Numbered from the stretch's first letter, positions 39,095 to 48,851 are shown. The stretch: DNA of 64,000 nucleotides from Aliiglaciecola sp. M165 (GCF_007197995.1 NZ_VKKH01000001.1:124001-188000), one strand, 5' to 3'. Translations and numbers: made by a program. Notes: generated by a model not told the origin, from the letters alone.

Positions 39095-40248
39095 AGTTTT
39101 CTCCCGAATATCTCGACGATTTAGCTAAAAGTATCAAGGCGTGGGCAAAATCGCTAGGTTTTCAGCAAGTGGGAATTACAGATACCGACGTTTCCCAACA
39201 TAACCATGCATTAAAAAGCTGGGTGGAACAGGGTTACCACGGTGACATGGCCTTTTTTGAGCAAAACCACGAGCTGCGCACTGATCCCGCTAAACTTGAG
39301 CAAGGCACATTGAGAGTTATTAGTGTCAGAATGAACTATTTACCGCCTGATGCCAGTTTTGCCCAAGATCTTAAAAACGATAGTACCGGATACATTAGCC
39401 GCTATGCGCTTGGGCGTGATTATCACAAATTAATCCGTAAGCGGTTAAAACAACTGGGCGACAAGATACGCGAACATTGCGAGCAGATTCAATTCAGACC
39501 GTTTGTCGATTCTGCCCCCATCTTGGAACATGCCTTAGCCGAGAAGGCCGGGATCGGGTGGACTGGTAAGCACTCACTTACACTTAACAAAGATGCTGGC
39601 TCGTGGTTTTTCCTTGGCGAATTGTTTATCAATATTCCATTGCCTGTCGATCAACCCGTTGAAGAAAATTGTGGTGCTTGCACTGCATGTATGACGATTT
39701 GTCCAACACAAGCAATTGTAGCGCCTTACACTGTCGATGCGCGAAAGTGTATTTCCTATCTGACTATCGAGCACAAAGGCCCCATCCCCCTAGAGTTAAG
39801 ACCATTAATTGGTAACCGAATTTATGGCTGTGATGACTGCCAACTCATCTGTCCCTGGAACCGTTTTGCAGATGTCACCGATGAAAGTGATTTTTTGCCA
39901 CGAAGTCTGCTTAAAAGCCAACCGTTGACCGAATTATTTGCCTGGGATGAAGAAACTTTTTTGCAAAATACCACCGGCACCCCCATTCGGCGCATTGGAT
40001 ATCAAAAATGGAAACGCAACCTTGCCGTTGCCATGGGCAATGCGCGTTACTCCACAGAGATATTGCAAGCCTTACGAGAGGCACTGCCTTTGCAATCTGA
40101 ATTGGTTCAAGAACATATTATTTGGGCGCTTGCACAACAGGAATCAAAAAGTCGTTTAATTGAGACCACGTCTAATGCCAACGACGTCGAGCGATTGAAA
40201 TCAAGACTGGTGCGCAGTGTTGAAAAAGGACTACCTCGAGACGCTTAA
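39088..40248 (+). CDS. queG: Epoxyqueuosine reductase QueG
   Basis: The protein has 386 residues from the GTG at 39088, where AAGGA lies 5 bases upstream; homologues begin at about this point. A GTG at 39046 is in frame but lacks support. Motifs: LGFQQVGITDTD, RYALGRDYHK, FVDSAPILEHALAEKAG and two 4Fe-4S clusters (CGACTACMTICPTQAI and YGCDDCQLICPWNRF). The C-terminus GLPRDA is typical. QueG uses cobalamin and Fe-S clusters to make queuosine from epoxyqueuosine in tRNA. Confidence 0.96.
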   Translation: MTQFSPEYLDDLAKSIKAWAKSLGFQQVGITDTDVSQHNHALKSWVEQGYHGDMAFFEQNHELRTDPAKLEQGTLRVISVRMNYLPPDASFAQDLKNDSTGYISRYALGRDYHKLIRKRLKQLGDKIREHCEQIQFRPFVDSAPILEHALAEKAGIGWTGKHSLTLNKDAGSWFFLGELFINIPLPVDQPVEENCGACTACMTICPTQAIVAPYTVDARKCISYLTIEHKGPIPLELRPLIGNRIYGCDDCQLICPWNRFADVTDESDFLPRSLLKSQPLTELFAWDEETFLQNTTGTPIRRIGYQKWKRNLAVAMGNARYSTEILQALREALPLQSELVQEHIIWALAQQESKSRLIETTSNANDVERLKSRLVRSVEKGLPRDA

Positions 40249-40289
40249 TGAGATCTTGCAGGCATAACACATCAAACCGACTTTTCCAG

Positions 40290-41468
40290 TTATTCTTTTT
40301 CTGCAAAACGCGCCCTAATGCGCTTAGCTAAAGGTTTTTCCAAAAAATGCGTGCTAAGCGTTGCCAAGGTTAATACCATGACAATAGCGAGTGACACCTG
40401 ATAGGGGCCAATTTGCGGATAGATACTTAGCGATAAAAACGCCAGCGCCAGCACAAATGCCTGCCAAATAAAAATGGAAAATCCTAAGTCACCCAAGGAT
40501 TTCGTTCCGGGTAGCGTCATAAGCTTGGCGAGCAGTCCTCTTCCCCGGGCTAAATCGACGATGATCAACATATAAAGCGGCATCAACAGTCCATAACGCA
40601 ATACGTACATAAAATGCAATTCAATGGCGGGAACGCAAGCAATCGCAATCAGAATGACGGTCGCCACATCTCCCCATGCAAATAATGAAGACGATTGTCT
40701 GCCCACCGCTTGGTTGTGCATTGGAAACACGCGCGCAAGTAGCATCCCAGCAACAAAGTAAGGCAACCAGAACACTGGAAAGTTACTAAAGAACAATTGC
40801 AAGGTCATACTCCACTGAACCCCGGATAACACTAATCCTCCGTAGAATGCGGCGGGAATAAGGGAAACAATCGGAATAACAGACAACAAGATCTTTTGCT
40901 GACGCACCGACAATTTGCTTAATTTGGCGACCAACCACGGCATGATCAAATATAAAAACACCATGACTGAGATCGTCCAAGTAGGCCAACTCCAGACCGG
41001 AATCAATGGCGGGATCCACGCTTGAATCAGTGCAGCCGTTGCCACAATACTAACCATTAAAAGGCCGACTGGGCTCCCTTGGCTCACATAAGCACCAATA
41101 TTGAGCGTCACCAGCAAAAATAAGACGAACAAATGGATCGGATAAATACGTGCAAATCGCTGTATCCAAAATTGTTTTTTACTGATTTTAAACTTCCCGT
41201 TTTCTCCCCAATAAAGATAAGCCAAAATAAAACCTGACAACATGAAAAAGAGATTTGTGGACACCCAACCATTAGACATGATTGTCATTACAAATTCAGG
41301 CGCATTCTCAAGGCTAATGAATAACCCTTTGGTTTCCTCATTCTTGCCACTGTGAAAAGTATAAACGGCCCAAAGGTGGTGCAGGAAAATATGGAAGATA
41401 GCGAAAAACCGAATGCCAGTCAGTGCAGGTAGCTGTTTCGGATGATGGTTCTTTTTGGGGCAGTTCAC
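40290..41468 (-). CDS. Acyltransferase family 3 membrane protein
   Basis: The protein has 392 residues from a GTG with GAGGA 8 bases upstream. About ten hydrophobic helices and the N-terminal LTGIRFFAIFHIFLHHLW (with the catalytic-type His pair) mark the OafA/YrhL acyltransferase-3 family. The family moves acetyl or other acyl groups onto sugars, lipids or antibiotics at the inner membrane. No glycan synthesis genes are nearby, so the acceptor cannot be guessed. It is convergent with queG (41-base gap). Confidence 0.9.
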   Translation of the reverse strand: MNCPKKNHHPKQLPALTGIRFFAIFHIFLHHLWAVYTFHSGKNEETKGLFISLENAPEFVMTIMSNGWVSTNLFFMLSGFILAYLYWGENGKFKISKKQFWIQRFARIYPIHLFVLFLLVTLNIGAYVSQGSPVGLLMVSIVATAALIQAWIPPLIPVWSWPTWTISVMVFLYLIMPWLVAKLSKLSVRQQKILLSVIPIVSLIPAAFYGGLVLSGVQWSMTLQLFFSNFPVFWLPYFVAGMLLARVFPMHNQAVGRQSSSLFAWGDVATVILIAIACVPAIELHFMYVLRYGLLMPLYMLIIVDLARGRGLLAKLMTLPGTKSLGDLGFSIFIWQAFVLALAFLSLSIYPQIGPYQVSLAIVMVLTLATLSTHFLEKPLAKRIRARFAEKE

Positions 41469-41612
41469 GCTGACGATCCTCGTGATTTACATTAGTGCAT
41501 TGCAAACACTATAAAACCTGAACCATACCTTAGGTAAAGAACTTTTTTCGCGACTTTTAACGCCATATTCGCGAAATGGAATGCACAAATATATGTGACA
41601 AATTTTTGATAG

Positions 41613-41646
41613 GCATCAACTGACCAAAATCCTAGTCAGTTGATGC
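41613..41646 (-). terminator. Perfect 12-bp hairpin after hemE
   Basis: GCATCAACTGAC (41613-41624) pairs perfectly with GTCAGTTGATGC (41635-41646) around a 10-base loop, 10 bases past the hemE stop. The bases that follow on the minus strand (CTATCAAAAATTTG) are not a proper U run. It may be a weak terminator or a 3' end protected from exonucleases. Confidence 0.5.
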
Positions 41647-41655
41647 TACAAGCAA

Positions 41656-42720
41656 TTAGCTATTATGATAAGGCTTGCTCAACCTATGTACGGCATCAAC
41701 AAAAACCCCGGCATTTTCAGGCGGTACATCAAGGTGAATTCCGTGCCCAAGGTTAAACACATGACCATTTCCTTTGCCAAACCCTTCCAATATAGTTGCG
41801 ACCTCTTGCTCGATTCGGGCAGGCGGAGCATATAAAATAGATGGGTCCATATTGCCTTGTAATGCAACTTTGTCACCCACTCTGGCTTTGGCATCGGCAA
41901 TATCAATCGTCCAATCCAAACCTAGTGCGTCACAACCCGTCGCTGCGATGGATTCAAGCCACATCCCGCCGTTTTTCGTGAACAAGGTGACCGGGACTTT
42001 TCTACCGTCATGCTCTCTGATTAAGCCGTCGACAATTTTATGCATGTACTGCAATGAAAACTCTTTGTAGTCGCGGGGACTGAGCACACCGCCCCAGGTG
42101 TCAAAAACCATTACTGATTGAGCACCTGCTTTGATTTGCGCATTCAAATAGAGGATCACTGAATCAGCAAGCTTATCCAGCAGTAGATGCAGTGCTTGCG
42201 GGTCAGCAAACGCCATTTTTTTGATTTTGGTAAACGCCTTACTTGAACCGCCTTCAACCATATAGGTAGCTAGTGTCCAAGGGCTTCCTGAAAATCCAAT
42301 TAACGGCACTTCACCGTTTAACGCTTTGCGTATAGTACGCACGGCATTCATTACATAACTCAACTCATCTTCAGGGTCGGGAATCGGAATTGCTTTAATT
42401 TGCTCCATTGTTGTTAAAGGGCGCTCAAATTTTGGACCTTCCCCGGTTTCAAAATACAAACCTAAACCCATCGCATCGGGAATAGTTAAAATATCCGAGA
42501 ACAATATCGCCGCATCAAGCGGAAATCGTCTTAAAGGTTGTAATGTGACTTCGCAGGCCAACTCAGCGTTTTTACACAGGGACATGAAATCACCTGCTTG
42601 TTTGCGAGTTTCTTTGTATTCGGGAAGATAGCGGCCAGCTTGTCTCATCATCCAAACAGGGGTCGTATCAACAGGTTGACGAAGAAGAGCTCGCAAATAA
42701 CGATCGTTTTTTAGTTGCAT
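41656..42720 (-). CDS. hemE: Uroporphyrinogen decarboxylase
   Basis: The protein has 354 residues from the ATG at 42720, the usual family length, with GGA 8 bases upstream; in-frame codons to 42759 add a poor extension. Signature motifs are present: [13 protein letters not shown] with the substrate-binding Arg residues, [16 protein letters not shown] with its Asp, and [17 protein letters not shown]. It removes four carboxyl groups from uroporphyrinogen III to give coproporphyrinogen III. It is apparently monocistronic, with a strong hairpin downstream. Confidence 0.98.
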   Translation of the reverse strand: MQLKNDRYLRALLRQPVDTTPVWMMRQAGRYLPEYKETRKQAGDFMSLCKNAELACEVTLQPLRRFPLDAAILFSDILTIPDAMGLGLYFETGEGPKFERPLTTMEQIKAIPIPDPEDELSYVMNAVRTIRKALNGEVPLIGFSGSPWTLATYMVEGGSSKAFTKIKKMAFADPQALHLLLDKLADSVILYLNAQIKAGAQSVMVFDTWGGVLSPRDYKEFSLQYMHKIVDGLIREHDGRKVPVTLFTKNGGMWLESIAATGCDALGLDWTIDIADAKARVGDKVALQGNMDPSILYAPPARIEQEVATILEGFGKGNGHVFNLGHGIHLDVPPENAGVFVDAVHRLSKPYHNS

Positions 42721-42902
42721 TAAAAATTCCGCAAAAATGGTGAAACTGAAGTGAGTCAATGTCCGAAAAATCAGGGTAATACCGTTGCAAAAAGGTATTA
42801 AACAGCGACTGTTTCATAAAGTCCGACATTGTATTGAAAAAGCAAGAAGATCGCACGTATAACGAAAAATCACTTCATTTTACATTTAAAGTTACAAATA
42901 AC

Positions 42903-43025
42903 TTGCAAAACGGTTCAAAATGCTGCTATAACACGTCTGCGTTACAAAATTATAACAATAAAGAAGCTCGTTGACGGGCCCTCCACGCTAAAAAATTCTA
43001 GCCCTGCTTATGCAGGGCTTTTTTA
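42903..43025 (+). ncRNA. Candidate small RNA: promoter plus intrinsic terminator in hemE/nudC gap
   Basis: In the 277-base gap between hemE and nudC the plus strand has TTGCAA (42903-42908), an 18-base spacer and TATAAC (42927-42932), a plausible sigma-70 promoter. About 60 bases later is a strong terminator: AGCCCTGC (43000-43007) / GCAGGGCT (43012-43019), loop TTAT, then a T run to 43025. A transcript of roughly 85-90 bases is predicted, with no ORF of note. The terminator also serves nudC on the other strand, so its presence alone does not prove an RNA. The rest of the gap shows nothing I can name. Confidence 0.35.
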
Positions 43026-43843
43026 TTGCTAATCAGCTCTTTGGTTTTCTCTATAAGTCGCCCTGCGATGGACATATTGGGCGGTACAAAGGGCATTTCA
43101 TCTAATTCGTACCAGGCTGCTTCCAAGATCTCATGACCATCTACGTTTATCTCCCCCGAGTCGTGCTCTGCAATAAACCCCATCATCAAAGAATGAGGAA
43201 ACGGCCATGGTTGACTGGAAAAATACTCCAGGTTTTTAATTTTGATGCCGACTTCTTCGAAAACTTCTCGATGCACGGCCTCTTCAAGGCTTTCTCCACT
43301 CTCCACAAATCCTGCTAAAACTGAAAACATCTTGCGCTCTTTCTGAGATTTACCTTGAGCTAGCAGTATTCGATCTTGGTTACGAATCGCCACAATAATG
43401 CAAGGTGACACCCTCGGATAACAGCGGTGCTTGCAGGTATGACACTGCATTGCCATTTCCCAATCGACTTGCTCCATGCTGCTTCCGCATTGCCCACAAA
43501 AACGGTGAGTGCGCTTGAATAAAATAAATTGCCATGCCCTTGCCGCAACGGAAAACAAATCTTCATTGTTACTTAAAAATATACCTCTGAGACTCATCGT
43601 ATCTAACTCGCCCAAGGGTAATGTTTCCAGCCCTACATCAATGGCATAGCAGGCCAATCCACCAAACTCGCCGATGTTGATAATCTGATCACCATAGTGA
43701 TGAACAAAAGGTAAATCTTGCCATGTCGCTTTTAACCAACCACTGTGTTGCTTATTTGCGACTACACGTTCACCACTGAAAATTAACCAATGGGCAGTTG
43801 TGTCATGCCCAATACTACTAATGTCTACTAGCATCTTGTTCAC
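42998..43843 (-). CDS. nudC: NAD(+) diphosphatase / RNA decapping Nudix enzyme NudC
   Basis: The protein has 281 residues. A zinc ribbon (CGQCGSSMEQ and CHTCKHRCYP) is followed by the Nudix box GFVESGESLEEAVHREVFEEVG and the SQPWPFPHSLM motif that marks NADH pyrophosphatases. It hydrolyses NAD(H) to NMN and AMP and removes NAD caps from RNA. The start is a GTG at 43843; an ATG three codons in is an alternative. The last codons (HKQG) are part of the stem of the terminator at 43000-43019, so stop and terminator overlap. Confidence 0.95.
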   Translation of the reverse strand: MNKMLVDISSIGHDTTAHWLIFSGERVVANKQHSGWLKATWQDLPFVHHYGDQIINIGEFGGLACYAIDVGLETLPLGELDTMSLRGIFLSNNEDLFSVAARAWQFILFKRTHRFCGQCGSSMEQVDWEMAMQCHTCKHRCYPRVSPCIIVAIRNQDRILLAQGKSQKERKMFSVLAGFVESGESLEEAVHREVFEEVGIKIKNLEYFSSQPWPFPHSLMMGFIAEHDSGEINVDGHEILEAAWYELDEMPFVPPNMSIAGRLIEKTKELISNKKALHKQG

Positions 43844-44030
43844 ATATGTTGCCTTATAGATACGTAAAGGATAACGCGATTTAATTAAGATAGGCGATCA
43901 CTAATTTTGCATCTGTGAATTCTAACTTTAAGATTCTTAGGTAATTTTATCCTTGAGTAGTGTTTTGTTGAGTAGGTGCAAATGATATACTTAAAATTCA
44001 GCTGACACGTGCTCCTGCTAAGGAAGATTT

Positions 44031-44489
44031 ATGTTAGGCCAAGTAGAAACTGCGAAACAAAAATATGCGGGTATTGACCAGTCTGTCGATACTTGGCTTC
44101 AAGAAAGACAACAACTGCTTGTGCAGTATTGTCAGCTCGCTGGTTTGCCTCCTTTCGAAAATCGAAGTGGTGGGTTGCCTAGCCTAGAGAGTATTCGGTC
44201 GTTCTGCGAAACCTTGGTTGATTACGTCTCAGCGGGACATTTCGAAGTCTATGGCCAACTCACTGCAGACACGAAAGACTTTGACCATAACAACACTATT
44301 AATCCGATTATCTCAGAAACAACTGAAGACGCATTGGCCTTTAACGATGCCTATGCAGAAATCGGTGAGCAAGACCAATTAGCTTCTTTTGACAAAAGTT
44401 TGTCGCATTTAGGGCAACGACTTGAAGAAAGGTTTGCTTTGGAAGATGAACTATTGAATGCAATCAAGACACAACCCTCTGCCCTTTAG
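44031..44489 (+). CDS. rsd: Rsd/AlgQ-family anti-sigma-70 regulator
   Basis: The protein has 152 residues, all-helical, with AAGGA before the ATG. The segments WLQERQQLLVQYCQLAG and SLESIRSFCETLVDYVSAGHF match Rsd and AlgQ. Rsd binds region 4 of sigma-70 and favours alternative sigma factors in stationary phase. It precedes zur by 15 bases, so the two may be cotranscribed. Confidence 0.93.
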   Translation: MLGQVETAKQKYAGIDQSVDTWLQERQQLLVQYCQLAGLPPFENRSGGLPSLESIRSFCETLVDYVSAGHFEVYGQLTADTKDFDHNNTINPIISETTEDALAFNDAYAEIGEQDQLASFDKSLSHLGQRLEERFALEDELLNAIKTQPSAL

Positions 44490-44504
44490 GAATGCATTAG
44501 AAAA

Positions 44505-44936
44505 ATGAAATATGGTGAGCAACTCTCCAAAGCAAGGGAATACTGTGAACACAAAGGTGCAAGATTTACGCACCTTAGAGAAAAAGTCTACGAATTATTG
44601 TTGAAAAAAGAAGGCTCCATCGGTGCCTATGAGCTGCTGGATGAGCTCAAGCTAACTGAAGCTAGTGCTAAACCAGCGACGGTATACAGAACTCTCGACT
44701 TTTTGCTGGAGTTTGGACTGATACACAGGCTTGAATCAACCAATGCTTTTGTCGCTTGTCATCATTTTGACTGCAATCACCCCGTACAATTTCTGATATG
44801 CGACAACTGTGGTTTGGTAAAAGAAATTCAGTCTGAAGGTCTGAAAGAAAAACTAGATAAACAGGCACATTCGGTTGGCTTTAACGTAACTAAACAAACC
44901 ATCGAAGCGCATGGAACTTGCGCAAAGTGTCAGTAA
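44505..44936 (+). CDS. zur: Zinc uptake regulator Zur (Fur family)
   Basis: The protein has 143 residues. The winged-helix N-terminus (FTHLREKVYELLLKKEG, KPATVYRTLDFLLEFGLI) is followed by the dimerisation domain with metal ligands: CHHFDCNHP, ICDNCG and C-terminal CAKC. The CxxC pairs and the HFDCNH motif fit Zur rather than Fur. Zur represses zinc import genes when zinc is ample. No znu genes are in the window. Confidence 0.92.
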   Translation: MKYGEQLSKAREYCEHKGARFTHLREKVYELLLKKEGSIGAYELLDELKLTEASAKPATVYRTLDFLLEFGLIHRLESTNAFVACHHFDCNHPVQFLICDNCGLVKEIQSEGLKEKLDKQAHSVGFNVTKQTIEAHGTCAKCQ

Positions 44937-45013
44937 ACTGGCGTAACAAAGTGTCACGCAAACCCACATTAACAATTGGGTTAACGTAAATCGTATAAGG
45001 ATAACTAACAACT

Positions 45014-45478
45014 ATGAACGCTGATTTTATCAACCCGTTTATCTCCGCGTTGACAAACGTTCTCAAAACCATGGCTCAAACAGAGCTCAAACCGGGTAAA
45101 CCGCAAAAGAAAAAGGACGCCAAATCTTTTGGTGATGTGTCTGGATTAATAGGCATGGTGGCCCCAGAAACTCAAGGATCACTTTCCATCACATTTGAAG
45201 CCTCGTTGGCCCTAGACATAATGGAAAAAATGTTAGGTGAACGCCCAGCAGAATTAAACGATGAAGTGTCTGACATGGTTGGTGAAATAGCTAATATGGT
45301 TTGTGGTGGTGCTAAACTGGCGCTAGCTGACAAAGGGTTCGAATTTGGAATGGCTTCTCCAGTGGTTGTGTCAGGCAAAGACCATTCGATTAACCATCAA
45401 GTTGACGGTCCAAAAATGATCATGCCATTCCAGGGCGAATCTGGAAAAGCCTACTTAGAAATTTGTTTTAATAAGTAG
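45014..45478 (+). CDS. CheX-type chemotaxis phosphatase
   Basis: The protein has 154 residues. The active-site motif ExxN is present as E91-I-A-N94 in [13 protein letters not shown], with [16 protein letters not shown] before it. CheX enzymes dephosphorylate CheY-P. It is orphaned from a che cluster: its neighbours are zur and yjbQ. The chemoreceptor at 13882-15897 is the only other chemotaxis gene in the window. A role on another receiver protein is possible. Confidence 0.9.
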   Translation: MNADFINPFISALTNVLKTMAQTELKPGKPQKKKDAKSFGDVSGLIGMVAPETQGSLSITFEASLALDIMEKMLGERPAELNDEVSDMVGEIANMVCGGAKLALADKGFEFGMASPVVVSGKDHSINHQVDGPKMIMPFQGESGKAYLEICFNK

Positions 45479-45485
45479 TGTCGCA

Positions 45486-45917
45486 ATGTGGATACAGAAT
45501 TTGATAAGCCTGCGGCCAATGAGCCGGGGCTTTCATCTCATTACTGACGATGTAGTTAGTCAAATACCACAAATCCATTCTTGCTCGATCGGCGTATTAC
45601 ACCTTTTTATACAGCACACCAGTGCTAGCTTGACTATCAATGAGAACGCCGATCCGACGGTTCGACAAGATTTGGAAGCACACCTTTGTCGCTCGATCCC
45701 TGACGGAACGGAACGATACTTGCACAACTATGAAGGTGATGACGACATGCCTGCACATATTAAAGCCAGCGTATTAGGTTCGGCTTTGACGATTCCGGTT
45801 TCCAATGGCAGGCTAGCGTTAGGTACATGGCAAGGCATATACCTTGGAGAACACCGCATTCATGGAGGCTCACGGAAAATTATTGCAACATTGAACGGTG
45901 ATATAAACAATAATTAA
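45486..45917 (+). CDS. yjbQ: YjbQ/UPF0047-family protein
   Basis: The protein has 143 residues. Family motifs: GFHLITDDV, the segment [20 protein letters not shown], and the C-terminal [12 protein letters not shown]. Conserved His, Asp and Glu residues suggest a metal site. Some members show weak thiamine-phosphate synthase activity, but the true role is unsettled. It begins 7 bases after cheX and is probably cotranscribed with it. Confidence 0.93.
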   Translation: MWIQNLISLRPMSRGFHLITDDVVSQIPQIHSCSIGVLHLFIQHTSASLTINENADPTVRQDLEAHLCRSIPDGTERYLHNYEGDDDMPAHIKASVLGSALTIPVSNGRLALGTWQGIYLGEHRIHGGSRKIIATLNGDINNN

Positions 45918-45985
45918 TATAATAAGACTGAGTCTCAACTCAGCATTGGATAACTTTTAAAAACCACAAAAATCAGGATGGAAGA

Positions 45986-47260
45986 ATGAAAAAATTACAC
46001 ATAGCACTGGCAGTTGCCGCTGCCATCACAACACATGGTGTCGTTGCTGACGAACCCGATTACAAACAATGGGTCGGTGGATTTGCAGAAGTCTACAAAC
46101 CCGATGAAGAAAAGTTTTTTGATTTCACCTCTTATGACGCTGGATTAGGTTTGGGCTTGGAATATGGATTCAGACATGATGAGCATTGGGGTGGTCGTGT
46201 AGAATATTCGAAAATCAACCTGGAAAGTGATGCCAATCTCGATGATGACACTGCGGATCGTTTTGGATTTGACGCAATGTACTTTTTGGAAGATGACTTA
46301 CTTTATATTTTTGGCGGTATCAAGCACCTAAACATGCCACAGTCTGGCGGAATGGCGAACTTGGGTTTGGGTAAGCACTTTAACGTAGGCGAAAACCTTA
46401 AACTTATTACAGAAGTCGCGGCTTACCATGATTTTGGTCAGGCTTATAATGACGTCAGCGCCAAACTAGGTTTAGCTTATGCCTTTGGTAAAACTGCGCC
46501 AAAACCGCCAGGTGATGCCGACCAAGATGGTATTAATGACAATCTGGATCAATGCCCGAACACCGCTATTGGAGCTCGTGTAGACAGCAAAGGTTGTAAC
46601 GTTGATCTAGATGGTGACGGAGTTCTCAATGGTGTTGATCAATGCCCTAACACTCCCGCAGGTACTCGCGTTGACGCAACTGGCTGTAACTGGGACAAAG
46701 ACATGGACGGTGTTGGCAATGATTTGGATCGCTGCCCAGACACACCAGCAGGTACGGTTGTTGGAGCTAAAGGCTGTAGCCTTGAAATCGACAGCGATCA
46801 GGATGGTGTTTTAGACACAGTAGATCAATGTGCTGACACACCTTTGACTGATAAAGTTGACGCCAATGGCTGTAGTATTTTCGAAGAAGTTGAAGTTCGT
46901 GAAACGCTAAATGTTTTGTTTGGTAACAATAGTGATGTTATTCAAAACCCTGATGATCCTAAATTCCAGGAATTTGCGGACTTCATGAATCGCTTCCCGA
47001 ATACCCAAACTGCTATCGAAGGTCACGCGTCTGCACCAGGTCGTGCTGATTACAATATGACGTTGTCGCTCAAGCGTGCCAGAGCCGTTAGACAGCTACT
47101 TATTGATAAGTACGACATTGCTGCAGATAGACTAAGCGCTGAAGGGTTTGGTGAGACACAACTACTTGATGAGAGCAATACTGCAGAAGCTCATCGCATC
47201 AACCGCCGCATTGAAGCACGCGTTACTGCAACACAAAAAGAAAAAGTGTTACGTGACTAA
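45986..47260 (+). CDS. OprF-like outer membrane protein: barrel, TSP3 repeats, OmpA domain
   Basis: The protein has 424 residues with a signal peptide (KLHIALAVAAAITTHGVVA). A barrel domain (about 22-172) is followed by at least four thrombospondin type 3-like calcium-binding repeats (DQDGINDNLDQCPNT, DGDGVLNGVDQCPNT, DMDGVGNDLDRCPDT and DQDGVLDTVDQCADT). The C-terminal OmpA domain (about 300-420) has IEGHASAPGRADYN and LSLKRARAVRQLL. It anchors the outer membrane to peptidoglycan and may form a pore. It is monocistronic with its own terminator. Confidence 0.94.
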   Translation: MKKLHIALAVAAAITTHGVVADEPDYKQWVGGFAEVYKPDEEKFFDFTSYDAGLGLGLEYGFRHDEHWGGRVEYSKINLESDANLDDDTADRFGFDAMYFLEDDLLYIFGGIKHLNMPQSGGMANLGLGKHFNVGENLKLITEVAAYHDFGQAYNDVSAKLGLAYAFGKTAPKPPGDADQDGINDNLDQCPNTAIGARVDSKGCNVDLDGDGVLNGVDQCPNTPAGTRVDATGCNWDKDMDGVGNDLDRCPDTPAGTVVGAKGCSLEIDSDQDGVLDTVDQCADTPLTDKVDANGCSIFEEVEVRETLNVLFGNNSDVIQNPDDPKFQEFADFMNRFPNTQTAIEGHASAPGRADYNMTLSLKRARAVRQLLIDKYDIAADRLSAEGFGETQLLDESNTAEAHRINRRIEARVTATQKEKVLRD

Positions 47261-47279
47261 GCTCGACTGATATAAACGT

Positions 47280-47307
47280 AAAAAGCGGCTTTAAGCCGCT
47301 TTTTTGT
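47280..47307. terminator. Bidirectional intrinsic terminator between OprF-like gene and dnaB
   Basis: Stem AAGCGGC (47283-47289) / GCCGCTT (47295-47301) with flanking A and T runs lies between the convergent genes and can end both. Confidence 0.88.
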
Positions 47308-47344
47308 TGTCTTCTCGATAACCCTGGATTGGGGTTAATCAAAA

Positions 47345-48733
47345 CTATTCGTCCGAGTAAGCAGGGCCTGCATAGTTATCGAAGCGCGAAAACTGTCCTT
47401 GGAAGGTTAATCTGACTGTACCAATTGGACCGTTACGCTGCTTACCAAGGATAATCTCAGAGATCCCTTTGAGTTCAGTGTTTTCGTGGTACACCTCATC
47501 GCGATAAATAAACATGATCAAATCCGCATCTTGCTCAATTGAACCTGATTCACGCAAATCAGAGTTAACCGGGCGTTTATCGGCCCGTTGCTCCAGACTA
47601 CGGTTAAGCTGAGACAATGCAACAACCGGCACTTCCAACTCTTTTGCCAGAGCTTTGAGTGAGCGTGATATCTCGGCAATCTCCAAGGTTCTGTTTTCAC
47701 TCAAAGAGGGTACTCGCATAAGCTGAAGATAATCGATCATGATCATGCTGATCCCGCCACGATCACGTGCCAATTTTCTTGCTCGGGTACGCACTTCCAT
47801 GGGCGTAAGACCAGAGGAATCATCTACGAATAAGTTGTCTTTGTCTTTAAGCATGGCCATGGTGTTGGAAATTCGTGCCCAATCTTCGTCATCAAGCTGT
47901 GCGGTACGAATTTTGGTTTGATCAACACGGCTGAGTGAGGCCAGCATCCTCATCATGATTTGTTCGGCAGGCATTTCCAGCGAAAAAACCAATACTGGCT
48001 TTTCTTCTAGCAACATGGCGTTTTCACACAGGTTCATCGCAAAGGTGGTTTTACCCATCGAAGGACGAGCAGCAACGATGATCAAATCCGATGGCTGCAA
48101 GCCACTGGTTTTTTTATCCAGGTCGGTATAACCGGTGGAGACACCCGTAACTTCCTTGTTGGTTTTTATCAACGCTTCCAAGCGATCGATGGTTTTACCC
48201 AGTACCGCTTCTACGTCTCTAGGCCCTTCGTTGGCGCCAGTTCGCTTTTCGGCGATTTCAAAGACTTTGGTTTCAGCTAAGTCTAATAATTCGTGGCTGT
48301 CGCGGCCCTCGGGGTTGTACCCCACGTCTGCAATATTATGTGCGACACCAATCAATTCACGAGTAATCGCCCGCTCTTTGACAATTTCAGCATACGCCAC
48401 AACGTTTGCTGCACTGGGTGTGTTTTGTGCAAGCTCACCCAAATAGGTAAAGCCACCAGCTTCTTCAAGTTCGTCGTGGTTTTCTAGTTCTTCAGAGACC
48501 GTAATGATATCAACCGGCAGATTGGCAGCAAGCAAACGCAGAATGGCTCGAAAAATTGTGCGATGGGAACGATTATAAAAATCTTCTTCAACAACCACTT
48601 CTGCTACTTTGTCCCAAGAATCCGGGGCAATTAACATACTGCCCAGCACCGACTGCTCTGCCTCCATGGAATGAGGAGGGATTTTCAACTTTTCTATTTT
48701 GTCGTCGGTATTTTTGTTTGGAACAGCTTTCAC
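47345..48733 (-). CDS. dnaB: Replicative DNA helicase DnaB
   Basis: The protein has 462 residues from a GTG start. The N-terminal collar domain has PPHSMEAEQSVLGSML. The RecA-like helicase domain carries the Walker A motif ARPSMGKTTFAMNL, Walker B IMIDYLQLM, and the arginine-finger region SDLRESGSIEQDADLIMFI. No intein is present. DnaB unwinds DNA at the replication fork as a hexamer. In many relatives it follows rplI; here it is 12 kb away from rplI, on the same strand. Confidence 0.98.
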   Translation of the reverse strand: MKAVPNKNTDDKIEKLKIPPHSMEAEQSVLGSMLIAPDSWDKVAEVVVEEDFYNRSHRTIFRAILRLLAANLPVDIITVSEELENHDELEEAGGFTYLGELAQNTPSAANVVAYAEIVKERAITRELIGVAHNIADVGYNPEGRDSHELLDLAETKVFEIAEKRTGANEGPRDVEAVLGKTIDRLEALIKTNKEVTGVSTGYTDLDKKTSGLQPSDLIIVAARPSMGKTTFAMNLCENAMLLEEKPVLVFSLEMPAEQIMMRMLASLSRVDQTKIRTAQLDDEDWARISNTMAMLKDKDNLFVDDSSGLTPMEVRTRARKLARDRGGISMIMIDYLQLMRVPSLSENRTLEIAEISRSLKALAKELEVPVVALSQLNRSLEQRADKRPVNSDLRESGSIEQDADLIMFIYRDEVYHENTELKGISEIILGKQRNGPIGTVRLTFQGQFSRFDNYAGPAYSDE

Positions 48734-48851
48734 GGGATCTAATGAGTTAGCAAACGGCCGATCATTATGCGCGATCTTTTGCTTAGACTAAAGAGGAAGT
48801 TGCCTGCCGTCTGTCTATTTTTCCTTCTAGCTTGCTCCTAGCACCCTTGGA

